From an uncultured Prevotellaceae bacterium (GTDB lineage: Bacteria; Bacteroidota; Bacteroidia; Bacteroidales; Bacteroidaceae): a DNA stretch of 38,184 nucleotides. Each line of letters opens with the position of its first letter. Within the stretch, counting starts at the first letter, position 1. The DNA lies in NCBI GenBank assembly GCA_947306845.1, contig CAMZHP010000001.1, positions 1 through 38,184 on the forward strand. Direction: 5' to 3'. Of the stretch, positions 26,266 through 34,897 are shown piece by piece. A model generated the notes under the pieces. That model did not search any database, had not been told where the DNA came from, and was given only the letters and a program-made list of their open reading frames with translations. A program made the position numbers and the translations under genes.

Positions 26266-26303
26266 AGAGAGACAGAGCCCTAATGGGTTCTGTCTCTTTG
26301 TTC
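26266..26303 (+). terminator. Rho-independent terminator of the flotillin-like gene
   Basis: Stem AGAGACAGAGCCC (26268-26280) pairs with GGGTTCTGTCTCT (26285-26297) across a TAAT loop with one G-U pair, and can extend outward by two more pairs. TTTGTTCC follows. It lies 22 bases after the stop. The rest of the gap to 26445 has a weaker GC-rich inverted repeat (about 26353-26371) followed by TTTCTTTCTT, and no gene. Confidence 0.82.
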
Positions 26304-26445
26304 CTCCGTATTAATAAACCTCACCTTTCTCCATTTGGGCTTTATCTGGATAGGTTGGCCCCAGTCATTGGGCTTTCTTTCTTAGTATTAATATTCTATG
26401 AAATTTGCGATACTAAATTGTTGTTAGAATTTCAAGATGCTGGGT

Positions 26446-27150
26446 TTACTTTAGAAACATTTCCTTCTCTATTTCCAACGTGCGGGTGATATCGAAGTAT
26501 AATTTGGGGCGCGTGTAATATTCGCTCGTTTCTTCCAATTCAAAAACGTCAAAATGATCTGTTAGATACTGCATTTTGGTCTTTCCTATTTCAAGATAGT
26601 GGCGCATGAACAAATATTCGTCGGATACCGCAGTCACATAAAAAGGCCGTTCCTCCGAACCGTCACCGGTAACGGCGATGGTATTGAGGATTCGATGCAT
26701 CCGGTTGTAATAGGTACGGGCTTCGTCACGGCTGAAACCATGATGGTTGGTTGAGTCTTTCAACATATACATCATGGAATATAAAGCATTGGAGAGGGCT
26801 TTGAGACTAACCGGATTCTTCTTCAGCAATTCCTTCGCTCCAGATAGACATTCCTCATACTTGCCATCTTTCAACAACTTGTCCAGCGTCATGCCTTCAA
26901 TCAACTCGGTCATAGGGGTGAGGTATGACTGCCCGTAGTATGCCAAAATCCTTTCGTTCCATGTCATCGTGGTGTCAATTTCACTGGATGCCATCCTCGC
27001 TACCAGATTATTGATCTGTTGCGGGTCATTCTCAGCCACTTTTTTTATTTCTTTCCAGTCAACCGGTATGAAATCTCTTTCTTTCTGCGCGTGTGTGTAC
27101 ACCGGTAGAAAGAGAATCAATGCAAAAATGGTTAATAACTGTCTCATCAT
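26446..27150 (-). CDS. Secreted DUF4919-like protein of unknown function
   Basis: A 234-residue exported protein with signal peptide RQLLTIFALILFLPVYTHAQ; ATG at 27150 or 27147. The mature part is mostly helical, with NNLVARMASSEIDTTMTWNERILAYYGQSYL and NPVSLKALSNALYSMMYML (TPR-like helix pair), followed by a region with EERPFYVTAVSDEYLFMRHYLEI. This resembles the DUF4919 family common in Prevotella and Bacteroides, for which no function is known. It starts 35 bases after the GH28 stop in the same direction with no visible promoter, so it may be the last gene of the pectin/uronate unit, but nothing else links it to pectin. Confidence 0.68.
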   Translation of the reverse strand: MMRQLLTIFALILFLPVYTHAQKERDFIPVDWKEIKKVAENDPQQINNLVARMASSEIDTTMTWNERILAYYGQSYLTPMTELIEGMTLDKLLKDGKYEECLSGAKELLKKNPVSLKALSNALYSMMYMLKDSTNHHGFSRDEARTYYNRMHRILNTIAVTGDGSEERPFYVTAVSDEYLFMRHYLEIGKTKMQYLTDHFDVFELEETSEYYTRPKLYFDITRTLEIEKEMFLK

Positions 27151-27185
27151 CTTTGGCTTTTGATTGACAATTTGCGGATGTCTGG

Positions 27186-28652
27186 TCAGTCTGTCACGAC
27201 ATTTTCCTGCTGGATGTTCTTGCAGTTGTGAAACTCGGATTTCACCCGCGAACTGATGTGGATGTTCTTGAGGAAGATGTTTTCAATGGGCTTCTCTGGC
27301 AGACCGTTGAAGAACATAGCGCGGTTGGCATTGCGGCAAACGACATTCTCTATGTGTATGTCACGGAACTCGGGTGTTGTCTCATCCACTGGGCGCATGT
27401 CCGTGTTGTTGGCTTTTTCGCCACTCTCCATCACTTCAATCACTGACTTGCCACCATAATAGAGATTGAAGGTAATGGCGTCAGCTTGGATATCAAACAT
27501 GGATATGTTACGGATGAATATGTTGCTGACAACACCTCCGCGTCCACGGCAACTCTTGAAGCGGAGACCCACGTCTGTTCCCAGGAACTGGCAGTTCTGC
27601 ACCAGGATGTTTTTTACACCGCCGCTCATCTCACTGCCAACGACAAAACCTCCGTGGCCTTGGAATACCGTGCATCCGTCTACGATGACATTCTCGCAGG
27701 GCTTTCCGCGCTTTCTTCCATCGGCGTCCTTGCCGCTTTTGATGCAGATACCGTCATCGCCGGCATCAAAGGTGCTGTTCACGATCAGGGCGTTCTTGCA
27801 GGACTCCAGGTCAAGTGCATCACCGTTTTGCGCATAGGCGGGATTGCGTGCAAGCACATGGTCGATGATGATGTTCTCACACATCAGGGGATGGATGTTC
27901 CAGGCAGGAGAATTTTGGAAGATGACATCTTTGAGGAGCACATTCTTACAACCTACGAGACTTACCATCACCGGACGGAGAAACCTGCGTATGCTTTCCC
28001 ATTCCTTGTCTGTGCGCAATCCGGTGGGAACATTCATCTGAGCCATGGAGTCGCCTTTGAGATACCCCTCGGAGGGATACCACAGATCGTCTCGTTTGAA
28101 TACGCCACCCTGTGAGGTGATGTTCTTCCACTGAGTGGCTGTCACCTTGCTCCGCTTCAGCGGTCGCCAATAGATGCCGTTCCCGTCAAAAGCGCCTTGA
28201 CCTGTCACAGCGATGTTGGTGGCTCCATTGGCGGAAAGCGGAGATTGGCAGCGTCGGGTCTCAAGACCTTCAAAAGAGGTCTTGATGATGGGGTAGAGGT
28301 TCTCGTCTCCGGAAAAGAGCACCACGGCTCCTTTTTCCAAATGTAGGTTCACATTGCTCTTCAATTCGATGGGACCAGTAAACCACACGCCCTGTGGAAC
28401 GATGAGTTTGCCTCCGCCTTTCGCACTCAGCTCGTTGATGGCTTTGGCAAAGGCGTCTGTGCAAAGAGAGGATCCGTCGCCCTTGGCTCCGTAATCGCGA
28501 AGGTTGATGGTGCGTTTAGGGAATACGGGCGCCTTCACTTCGGGCATGGTGAAAGGCACGTTGTCGGTATACTGACGATAAGGGTTCTGGGCACTGAGAG
28601 TGATACAGATGAGGATCATTCCCCATGTCACAAATATTCTTTTATTTTTCAT
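27186..28652 (-). CDS. Secreted GH28 polygalacturonase-type glycoside hydrolase
   Basis: GH28 enzymes hydrolyse alpha-1,4-galacturonosyl bonds in pectin by inversion. The 488-residue protein has a signal peptide ending CITLSAQ, an N-terminal pectate-lyase-like cap (INLRDYGAKGDGSSLCTDAF), and right-handed parallel beta-helix repeats. Catalytic motifs are present in order: NGDALDLESC (first Asp), DAGDDGICIKSG (Asp pair), QGHGGFVVGSEMSGGV (His) and LRFKSCRGRGG (Arg/Lys). Length fits exo-acting bacterial members that work on oligogalacturonides in the periplasm, but exo action is inference. It is placed downstream of the unknown gene, antiporter, UxaA and LacI genes, fitting galacturonate release and use. 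Confidence 0.93.
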   Translation of the reverse strand: MKNKRIFVTWGMILICITLSAQNPYRQYTDNVPFTMPEVKAPVFPKRTINLRDYGAKGDGSSLCTDAFAKAINELSAKGGGKLIVPQGVWFTGPIELKSNVNLHLEKGAVVLFSGDENLYPIIKTSFEGLETRRCQSPLSANGATNIAVTGQGAFDGNGIYWRPLKRSKVTATQWKNITSQGGVFKRDDLWYPSEGYLKGDSMAQMNVPTGLRTDKEWESIRRFLRPVMVSLVGCKNVLLKDVIFQNSPAWNIHPLMCENIIIDHVLARNPAYAQNGDALDLESCKNALIVNSTFDAGDDGICIKSGKDADGRKRGKPCENVIVDGCTVFQGHGGFVVGSEMSGGVKNILVQNCQFLGTDVGLRFKSCRGRGGVVSNIFIRNISMFDIQADAITFNLYYGGKSVIEVMESGEKANNTDMRPVDETTPEFRDIHIENVVCRNANRAMFFNGLPEKPIENIFLKNIHISSRVKSEFHNCKNIQQENVVTD

Positions 28653-28723
28653 AAGATGTTTGTTTTAGGTGATTAGTATGATAGATGAATTGTCTTTTCA
28701 AAGGATAAGCACAACAGCCTTTG

Positions 28724-29557
28724 TCATTCCTCGATTTCCGAGATACCCCTCATTAGTCCATGGAAAATGGTGGCAAAAGTTTCCCGGGGAGCAAAATGCC
28801 AGAAATGCAGTGAATGTCTGACGGAGCGGCAGATCTTCAACGGACTTCCCACCACAAAGCCGCCTTTGCTTTCATGAAGAGTCCATGGCTGCAGCTGGCT
28901 GAGGTCATCGTGGCTGATGGCAGACAGCAGTTGTTGCATCGGCTGTCTGACTGTTTTATTCACAAATGGCAGTTCATCGATGGCAAAACCAAACCCGGTG
29001 ATGAGCATGCTGCCTTGAAGGTTACCCATTTGTGTCAGCTTCGTTTTTTTCAGCCATTCCTCTAATTTGACAAAATCGACTTTGTTCCCTTCAAGCCGCA
29101 GATACCTGCCTAAGTCGATGATGCCTTTCAAATAACTTCTTCCTGTGAGGATGTGCTCGGTATTGAAAACAATGATGGCCAACACCTGCATGGTCTCATA
29201 CGACTTTTCAGGGTCTGTATACTCCTTTCTGACGATAGCTCGCAGTTGTTGATTGAGAGGTTTGCTTTGCAACGCCATGCTGTTGACATCATACAAATCA
29301 GCGAAACCAGTGACGGGTGCAGACTTCAAATCATTCCTGATAACATCAATCAGTGATTCTGATATATTAAGCTGACTGTCATAGTGATATCGCTCCAGAC
29401 CATTGGCAAAAATCTGAATAATGCCGTGCATTTTGGCCAGCTCCACCAGCTTGCGCCATTTGTATTCGGAGAGCATGCCAATGGGTTTGACGTCATTAAA
29501 CGCACCACTTCTGAGGATATTGAGAAAATTCCTGATTTGTATGCTGACTGTCTGCAT
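28724..29557 (-). CDS. Unknown protein in the uronate operon
   Basis: A 277-residue, probably cytoplasmic protein with no signal peptide or membrane span, and which I do not recognise. ATG 29557 was chosen over the upstream TTG at 29566, which overlaps the nhaC stop. The sequence is largely helical, with WRKLVELAKMHGIIQIFANGLERY near residues 30-55; this loosely recalls the helical part of some nucleotidyltransferase-like proteins, but no nucleotidyltransferase G-S/D-x-D motif is seen. The C-terminus is rich in His/Trp (SVRHSLHFWHFAPRETFATIFHGLMRG). It starts 5 bases after nhaC and lies 71 bases ahead of GH28, so it is almost surely co-expressed with the uronate genes. Confidence 0.65.
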   Translation of the reverse strand: MQTVSIQIRNFLNILRSGAFNDVKPIGMLSEYKWRKLVELAKMHGIIQIFANGLERYHYDSQLNISESLIDVIRNDLKSAPVTGFADLYDVNSMALQSKPLNQQLRAIVRKEYTDPEKSYETMQVLAIIVFNTEHILTGRSYLKGIIDLGRYLRLEGNKVDFVKLEEWLKKTKLTQMGNLQGSMLITGFGFAIDELPFVNKTVRQPMQQLLSAISHDDLSQLQPWTLHESKGGFVVGSPLKICRSVRHSLHFWHFAPRETFATIFHGLMRGISEIEE

Positions 29558-29562
29558 GGTGA

Positions 29563-30843
29563 TCAAGAGTATCTTTTAGGGTATCTGAGCAGGATAGCCA
29601 TTGTGGCAATCACTCCCAGGGTCATTGGATAATAAAGGAAAGGGATGATCTCAATGGGGTTGACATTTGCCAGTCCGGCTGCCATGAGCACTTGTGCTCC
29701 GTAGGGCAACAACCCCTGTATGCAGCAGGAGAATGTGTCGAGTATGCTGGCGCATTTGCGGCTGTCAAGTCCGAAGCGGTCTCCTATTTTCTTGGATATG
29801 TCTCCAACTGTGAGGATGGCCACCGTGTTGTTGGCCGTGCAGGCGTTGACAAGACTCACCAAAGCGGCGATGGAGAGTTCTGCTCCCCGTTTACTCTCCA
29901 CTTTTGATGTCAATTTCTCAATGATATAATCGATGCCGCCATTCACCCTGATGATTTCAAGTAGTCCACCAGCCATCATAGTAATGATGATGAGCTCGCT
30001 CATCCCCTTGATACCTTCTCCCATCGATGAGAGCCAACCCAGAACATCATAACTGCCACCTATGACACCTATGCATCCCGTGAGCAAGATGCCGATAGTG
30101 AGTACGGCCATCACGTTCATGCCAAAAGCTGCCACTACCAAGACCACCAGGTAGGGTATCACTTTGACGAACTCCACGTCGGGAACCTCCTTGGGTGACT
30201 GCACCGATGCTCCCATCATCAGATAGGCAATGAGAATGAGGACGGCAGCTGGCAATGTGATGAAGAGATTGACCCTGAATTTGTCGCTCAAACGGCACTG
30301 TTGGGTGGTGGTGGCCACGATTGTCGTGTCAGAGATAAACGATAGGTTGTCGCCGAAAAAGGCGCCTCCCACCACAACGGCTGCCAAAAGGGAAACACTC
30401 GCTCCGGTGCTTACGGCCAATCCGGTGGCGATGGGTGTAAGAGCCACGATGGTACCGACGCTGGTGCCGACAGACAAGGATATGAAGCATGCCGCCACAA
30501 ACATGCCTGCCAGGATCATGTTGCCCGGGAGGAGGGACAGGGTAAGATTAACGGTGGCATCGATGCTGCCAATCTCTTTGGCAGAATGGGCAAAAGCACC
30601 TGCCATCACGAAAATCCACAGCATGAGCATCAAGTTGGGGCCTCCAGCGCCTTTGCTGTAATACTCGATGCGTTTTTTGAGTGACACCCCGCCAGAGATG
30701 GCCACCGCATAGACGCTGGCGGCCATGAAGGCCACCGTGAGCGGTATCTTGTAGAAATCACCCGCGAGGAGCGATCCTACAAGATAGATGGCCACAAATA
30801 CTATCAGCGGACTGAGTGCGAAGATGCCCCTCTTGTTGCTCAT
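29563..30843 (-). CDS. NhaC-family Na+/H+ antiporter-like transporter
   Basis: A 426-residue inner-membrane carrier with about 11-12 hydrophobic segments. Family landmarks include SVGTSVGTIVALTPIATGLA, VVGGAFFGDNLSFISDTTIVATTTQQ (the conserved core with polar residues in the membrane), and LVNACTANNTVAILTVGDISKKIG. Known NhaC-type proteins exchange Na+ for H+; some relatives exchange organic anions. Its place between uxaA (41 bases) and the unknown gene (5 bases) suggests it could move a uronate-derived anion or balance ions during growth on uronate; this is inference. Confidence 0.85.
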   Translation of the reverse strand: MSNKRGIFALSPLIVFVAIYLVGSLLAGDFYKIPLTVAFMAASVYAVAISGGVSLKKRIEYYSKGAGGPNLMLMLWIFVMAGAFAHSAKEIGSIDATVNLTLSLLPGNMILAGMFVAACFISLSVGTSVGTIVALTPIATGLAVSTGASVSLLAAVVVGGAFFGDNLSFISDTTIVATTTQQCRLSDKFRVNLFITLPAAVLILIAYLMMGASVQSPKEVPDVEFVKVIPYLVVLVVAAFGMNVMAVLTIGILLTGCIGVIGGSYDVLGWLSSMGEGIKGMSELIIITMMAGGLLEIIRVNGGIDYIIEKLTSKVESKRGAELSIAALVSLVNACTANNTVAILTVGDISKKIGDRFGLDSRKCASILDTFSCCIQGLLPYGAQVLMAAGLANVNPIEIIPFLYYPMTLGVIATMAILLRYPKRYS

Positions 30844-30884
30844 CTTGCAGCGGTTGTCTTTTTAGTTGAGATCTATAAATATGG

Positions 30885-32381
30885 TCAAAGAGTTACTCCG
30901 TTTTTGAAGATGGAGATTTCCCTATACCCGTTTTCTTCATTGCGTGTTCTCTCTCCGTTGGCCACAGCGATAATTTTGTCGGTGAATGCCTTGACGAGCT
31001 CATCCATCGAGGTGCCCTCGACCAATTTGCCAGCATTGAAGTCAATCCAGTTGGGCTTGCGAGCGAAGAGATTGCTGTTGGTCGAGATTTTCATGGTGGG
31101 AATAAAAGTGCCAAATGGTGTGCCACGGCCAGTGGTGAAGAGGACAATCTGGCATCCAGCAGAAGCCAATGCTGTGGAGGCTACGAGGTCGTTTCCAGGA
31201 GCAGACAGCAGATTGAGTCCATTGGTTTGCAGACGGTCGCCGTAGGAAAGCACTCCGCTTACGGGAGCCCGTCCGCATTTCTGCGTGCATCCAAGAGCCT
31301 TGTCTTCGAGAGTAGAGATGCCACCAGCTTTGTTTCCCGGCGACGGGTTCTCACCCACGGGTTCTCCATGGCTGAGGAAATACTCCTTGAAGTCGTTGAC
31401 CAGTTTTACTGTCTGCTCAAAGAGTTGCGGGGTTTCGCAGCGGTTCATCAGGATGGTTTCTGCTCCAAACATCTCAGGGACTTCGGTTAAGATGGAGGTG
31501 CCGCCTTGAGCGACCAGATAATCTGAGAAAGCACCAACCAACGGGTTGGCAGTGATGCCACTGAATCCGTCACTGCCACCACATTTCAGTCCCACTCTCA
31601 GGTGACTGAGGTCGCACACCTCACGACGGTCCGCAGAGGCAAGCGCATACAATTCGCGCAGGATAGCCATTCCGGCCTCCACCTCATCGCCATCCACCTT
31701 TTGTGTCACGAGCAGACGGATGCGGCTCTTGTCATAATCGCCGAGCATGGCCATGAAGTCGTCGGGTTGGTTGTTCTCGCACCCTAATCCCAGCACGAGC
31801 ACACCTCCAGCATTGGGGTGAAGCACAATGTCACGCAGCACCTTGCGAGTGTTCTCATGGTCACCACTGAGCTGGGAGCATCCATAATTGTGATGCCAGG
31901 CATGTATGGCGTCAATATCTTTGCACTTTGTCTCGGCCTCCAGTTGGGTTGCCAATCGTTCGGCGATGCCGTTGACACAACCTACTGTAGGAACGATCCA
32001 AATCTCATTGCGGATGCCCACCTCGCCGTTGGCTCTCTTGTATCCGTTGAAAGTGCGGTTCTCACGTGGAATGGCGAGTTGTTCGTTTACTGGCTTATAC
32101 TGATAAGAAAGTGTACCCGAAAGGTTGGTCTTCAGGTTGTGCTCGTTGATCCATTCTCCAGCCTTCAGGTTTTTCACGGCATGACCGATGGGGTAACCGT
32201 ATTTGATGATGTCTGTGCCTTCAGCGATGTCCTTGATGAGTATTTTGTGTCCCATAGGGGTATCTTGGACGACTGTAATTTCCTTTTCGTCCACCATCAT
32301 TGTCTCTCCTTTTGCAAAAGGCCTGAGGCAAACCACAACCGAGTCGGCTGGGTTGATTTTGATAAAAGATGCTTGATTCAT
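30885..32381 (-). CDS. uxaA: Altronate dehydratase UxaA
   Basis: UxaA dehydrates D-altronate to 2-keto-3-deoxy-D-gluconate in galacturonate breakdown. At 498 residues it has the normal two-part build: an N-terminal SAF-like domain (residues about 1-90; VVVCLRPFAKGETM) and the catalytic domain with NGYKRANGEVGIRNEIWIVPTVGCVNGIAERL, HNYGCSQLSGDHENT, GLGCENNQ, LKCGGSDGFSGITANPLVG, LGCTQKCGRAPVSGVL, and GRGTPFGTFIPTMKIS. Conserved cysteines for metal binding are visible. It starts 19 bases after the LacI-type regulator. Companion genes for uronate isomerase and reductase (uxaC, uxaB) and for KDG kinase/aldolase are not in this window. Confidence 0.93.
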   Translation of the reverse strand: MNQASFIKINPADSVVVCLRPFAKGETMMVDEKEITVVQDTPMGHKILIKDIAEGTDIIKYGYPIGHAVKNLKAGEWINEHNLKTNLSGTLSYQYKPVNEQLAIPRENRTFNGYKRANGEVGIRNEIWIVPTVGCVNGIAERLATQLEAETKCKDIDAIHAWHHNYGCSQLSGDHENTRKVLRDIVLHPNAGGVLVLGLGCENNQPDDFMAMLGDYDKSRIRLLVTQKVDGDEVEAGMAILRELYALASADRREVCDLSHLRVGLKCGGSDGFSGITANPLVGAFSDYLVAQGGTSILTEVPEMFGAETILMNRCETPQLFEQTVKLVNDFKEYFLSHGEPVGENPSPGNKAGGISTLEDKALGCTQKCGRAPVSGVLSYGDRLQTNGLNLLSAPGNDLVASTALASAGCQIVLFTTGRGTPFGTFIPTMKISTNSNLFARKPNWIDFNAGKLVEGTSMDELVKAFTDKIIAVANGERTRNEENGYREISIFKNGVTL

Positions 32382-32400
32382 AATAGTAGGTATTTAGTTG

Positions 32401-33465
32401 TTAAATCATAGTTCGCTGGTAGAAATCCACATTTTCTTTGTTGAGAATCTCAATGGGCATGTAATTGACTGGCCTGACTTTCTTTTTCAGCACGATAGCA
32501 CTGAACAAGGCTTCCACACAATAATAGCCCTGCATATAGGCATGTTGCGCGATCAGGAAAGAGATGCTGCCCTCGCGGAGACACTTGGCGTTCTTCCTCA
32601 CCATATCGTATCCCATGATTTGTACACCGCGGCGGTTGGTGCGCAACAGAAATTCTCCCACGATATGTGCCTTGGAGCAGAAAGTGATGCAATGATGGGT
32701 TTTGGGATGCGACTGGAAGTATTCCTCCAGAATGTCGTCGTATGTGGCCTTTTCCTCTTCTAGAGGAAGGTTGACCTCCTCTATTCTCACATTGGGAAAA
32801 TGGTCGTGCATGTAATGCCTGAACCCTACTTCCCTGTTGTCTTGCTGCTTGCTGGCTACACGTCCTCCCTTCATTTGTTTCATCATCATGATTTCCTCAC
32901 TTCCATTTGCAATGAGCATCAGCATCTTGGCTGCAAAATAACCGCTACAGAAAGAGTCCTGACCATAGAATGAAAGCGGCTTGAGGTCAGGCATGTAGGA
33001 GTCGAGCATCACGAAGGGGATGTTGGCCTCATGCAATTTGTCGGTGAACATGCGTGTATTGTCAAGTGACGAGGGAACGATAATGACACCATCGGGTTGC
33101 TGTGAGAAGCAATCCTCGCATGCCTTGATAAACGTCTCGTCATCAAAACGATGGTAATACAGCATCTTTACGTCGACATGAAAATCCCTACGCACTTCAC
33201 AGGCTTGATATGCACCTTCTTCTATCTCTTCCCAATAAGCTTCCGAGGCATGTTTGGGCATGATGAAATAGAATGTATAGGAACGGTTGTAGGCCAGCGC
33301 ACTGGCATACATGTTGGGCTGGTAGTCCATTTCCTTCAAGGCTTTCTCGACCTTTTCCCTTGCCGGGGGAGAAACATTCGGACGGTTGTGCAAAACTCTG
33401 TCTACGGTTCCCACTGATACGCCAGCACGGGCGGCAATATCCTTGATTCTGATTTTCTCGTTCAT
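32401..33465 (-). CDS. LacI/GalR-family transcription regulator
   Basis: A 354-residue regulator. The N-terminal helix-turn-helix is RIKDIAARAGVSVGTVDRVLHNRPNVSPPAREKV with hinge helix and the Y-x-P-N segment (YQPNMYASALA). Residues about 60-350 form a periplasmic-binding-protein-like ligand domain (PDGVIIVPSSL; PFVMLDSYMP; GRVASKQQDNREVGFRHYM; GVQIMGYDM). Start ATG 33465 is preferred over 33501 because the promoter at 33499-33530 would begin the transcript near 33493. It precedes uxaA by 19 bases, so it probably controls its own uronate operon, with a galacturonate-derived effector as the likely inducer; both are inferred. Confidence 0.9.
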   Translation of the reverse strand: MNEKIRIKDIAARAGVSVGTVDRVLHNRPNVSPPAREKVEKALKEMDYQPNMYASALAYNRSYTFYFIMPKHASEAYWEEIEEGAYQACEVRRDFHVDVKMLYYHRFDDETFIKACEDCFSQQPDGVIIVPSSLDNTRMFTDKLHEANIPFVMLDSYMPDLKPLSFYGQDSFCSGYFAAKMLMLIANGSEEIMMMKQMKGGRVASKQQDNREVGFRHYMHDHFPNVRIEEVNLPLEEEKATYDDILEEYFQSHPKTHHCITFCSKAHIVGEFLLRTNRRGVQIMGYDMVRKNAKCLREGSISFLIAQHAYMQGYYCVEALFSAIVLKKKVRPVNYMPIEILNKENVDFYQRTMI

Positions 33466-33498
33466 TGCAAAAGTGATGAGAATGATGGTTTCAACTTG

Positions 33499-33530
33499 CA
33501 AATTTACGCATTAATTGTGAATTGGCCAAA
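33499..33530 (-). promoter_or_regulatory. Bacteroidetes-type promoter for the LacI-uxaA-nhaC operon
   Basis: On the minus strand TTTG (33530-33527) precedes TAAATTTG (33506-33499) by exactly 20 bases. The transcript would start near 33493, with a leader of about 28 bases to the ATG at 33465. No convincing LacI palindrome with a central CG is seen here. Confidence 0.72.
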
Positions 33531-33557
33531 AGATTCTCACTGGTTATGAATTTTCTG

Positions 33558-34505
33558 TCAGAGTTGCCACTGATACCAATCGTAGCAGATGGCACGTGCA
33601 CCATATCCTTCTTTTTGTGAGACAAGGGATGTGTTCAGGTCCTCACCGTTTCCATCGCTTGATTTTCCAAAGTCAAAATAACGGAACCCATGGAGCTCAT
33701 GCCTGAGTACATAATCGAAGATGGCGTCTATGGCATGGCGCCTTTTTCCCTCCTGAGATGCAGAGATGTACTGTGCATGTACGGTCTGTCCGCATAGATA
33801 CAACACGGTGCCTCCAATGATGATGCCGTCGGCAGATGCTGTATATAAGTGGATATGGTTAGGGAAACGGGTGTGTAGCAGGCGTATCTCATCCAATGTG
33901 TGAACAGGCCTGGCTCCATATTTTTGCTGTAAATTGTCGGTAAGGACTTTCCAAAAGCCCTCAAAGTCCTCACTGCGCTGCACAACGACACCTCCAGCCA
34001 ATGATTTTCCTGCGCCGTATCGATGGTCGCGCCGCCAGCGGATAGGGTTGGGAAGGTAGATGGCTGATGACACATGGCGAACGGAAAGCTGAGCCTTTGC
34101 CACATTGACAAGGGCATAGAGATCCTCCTCTGCTGGTTGCTGATGGTAAATCCATGGAACAGTCTTATAGACTACGGTCTCAAAGGCATAATCTTTCAGA
34201 TATACGTTGAGCAGTCTGAAGCATAGCCCTATCTCTTCAACGGTGGCCGCCTCTCCCATGACCATCCCACCATAGGTAAGACCCTGGTGTGTATGCAGTG
34301 TTGTCGCATTTTGATTGGCTGGAAGTACTGCATACAATTCCTTCTCCCGATAAAACATCAGTGAGTGGTCTGTAAACCTGTCTGCATGATAGTCCATGTA
34401 CTGACGGTCAAAAAGGAATGTGCCGTTTTTTGAATGGGCAACAAACTCATTCCATTCCTCCGCCCTCCGTGGAGTATATCTGACTATTTGGAAAGACTTA
34501 CCCAT
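33558..34505 (-). CDS. GNAT/FemAB-like acyltransferase of the deoxysugar cluster
   Basis: A 315-residue cytoplasmic protein of the FemAB/GNAT fold. Two repeated acyltransferase-like halves are suggested, with AIYLPNPIRWRRDHRYGAGKS in the middle and HLYTASADGIIIGGTVLYLCGQTVHAQYISAS, DAIFDYVLRHELHGFRYFDFGKSSDG in the second half (typical of GNAT strands and acyl-CoA contacts). It overlaps the FdtA gene by 22 bases. Next to fdtA and rfbB it likely N-acylates a dTDP-3-amino-3,6-dideoxyhexose for a surface polysaccharide. The aminotransferase that would make that amino sugar is not present in the window, so the substrate is inferred from context only. Confidence 0.75.
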   Translation of the reverse strand: MGKSFQIVRYTPRRAEEWNEFVAHSKNGTFLFDRQYMDYHADRFTDHSLMFYREKELYAVLPANQNATTLHTHQGLTYGGMVMGEAATVEEIGLCFRLLNVYLKDYAFETVVYKTVPWIYHQQPAEEDLYALVNVAKAQLSVRHVSSAIYLPNPIRWRRDHRYGAGKSLAGGVVVQRSEDFEGFWKVLTDNLQQKYGARPVHTLDEIRLLHTRFPNHIHLYTASADGIIIGGTVLYLCGQTVHAQYISASQEGKRRHAIDAIFDYVLRHELHGFRYFDFGKSSDGNGEDLNTSLVSQKEGYGARAICYDWYQWQL

Positions 34506-34897
34506 TGCCGATATTCATCATAATCACGGATATAATCTTCCTCTTCAAACAGATGGGAGGCCATCACGAGACATACTGCTCCGGAGGAGAAGTCCTCCAG
34601 CGTCCGCCAAATACCGGTGCCCACATACAGTCCCTGATAGGGATGGTTGAGGTGGTAGGTCTCACGGATTTCTCCATCGTCGAGAGTGACATCGAAGGAA
34701 CCGCTCACGGCGACAATGACTTCCTCGCATTCCTTATGGGCATGACCGCCCCTGCTCTCTCCTGAGGGGACATCGTATGTCCAGTAAACACGTTCCATAT
34801 GGAAGGGAACCTCCCTCTGCTGTTCTGCAACGGTCAGGTTCCCCCTCGGATCAATGATTTTGGGCAGGTCAATGAGTCGGCCTAAGGCTTTTCGCAT
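34484..34897 (-). CDS. FdtA/QdtA-type dTDP-hexose 3,4-ketoisomerase (cupin)
   Basis: A 137-residue single-domain cupin of the WxcM/FdtA/QdtA group, which isomerises dTDP-6-deoxy-hex-4-ulose to the 3-ulose before amination. The start GRLIDLPKIIDPRGNLTVAEQ, the RVYWTYDVPSGESRGGHAHKECEEV block with the catalytic histidines, and the GIWRTLEDFS segment match the family. Length is typical. It overlaps the rfbB stop by 16 bases and the acyltransferase start by 22, so the three are coupled. Whether the product is the galacto- or gluco-configured keto sugar (FdtA or QdtA type) cannot be told. Confidence 0.86.
   Translation of the reverse strand: MRKALGRLIDLPKIIDPRGNLTVAEQQREVPFHMERVYWTYDVPSGESRGGHAHKECEEVIVAVSGSFDVTLDDGEIRETYHLNHPYQGLYVGTGIWRTLEDFSSGAVCLVMASHLFEEEDYIRDYDEYRQWVSLSK

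Noticed and set aside
26253..26489. 78-codon frame between the flotillin-like and DUF4919-like genes
   Set aside because: It overlaps the terminator hairpin and the 3' end of the DUF4919-like gene and has no recognisable feature.
33502..33520. Palindrome-like TTTACGCATTAATTGTGAA as a LacI operator
   Set aside because: Only about 5 of 9 positions pair and the central CG of LacI-family sites is absent.
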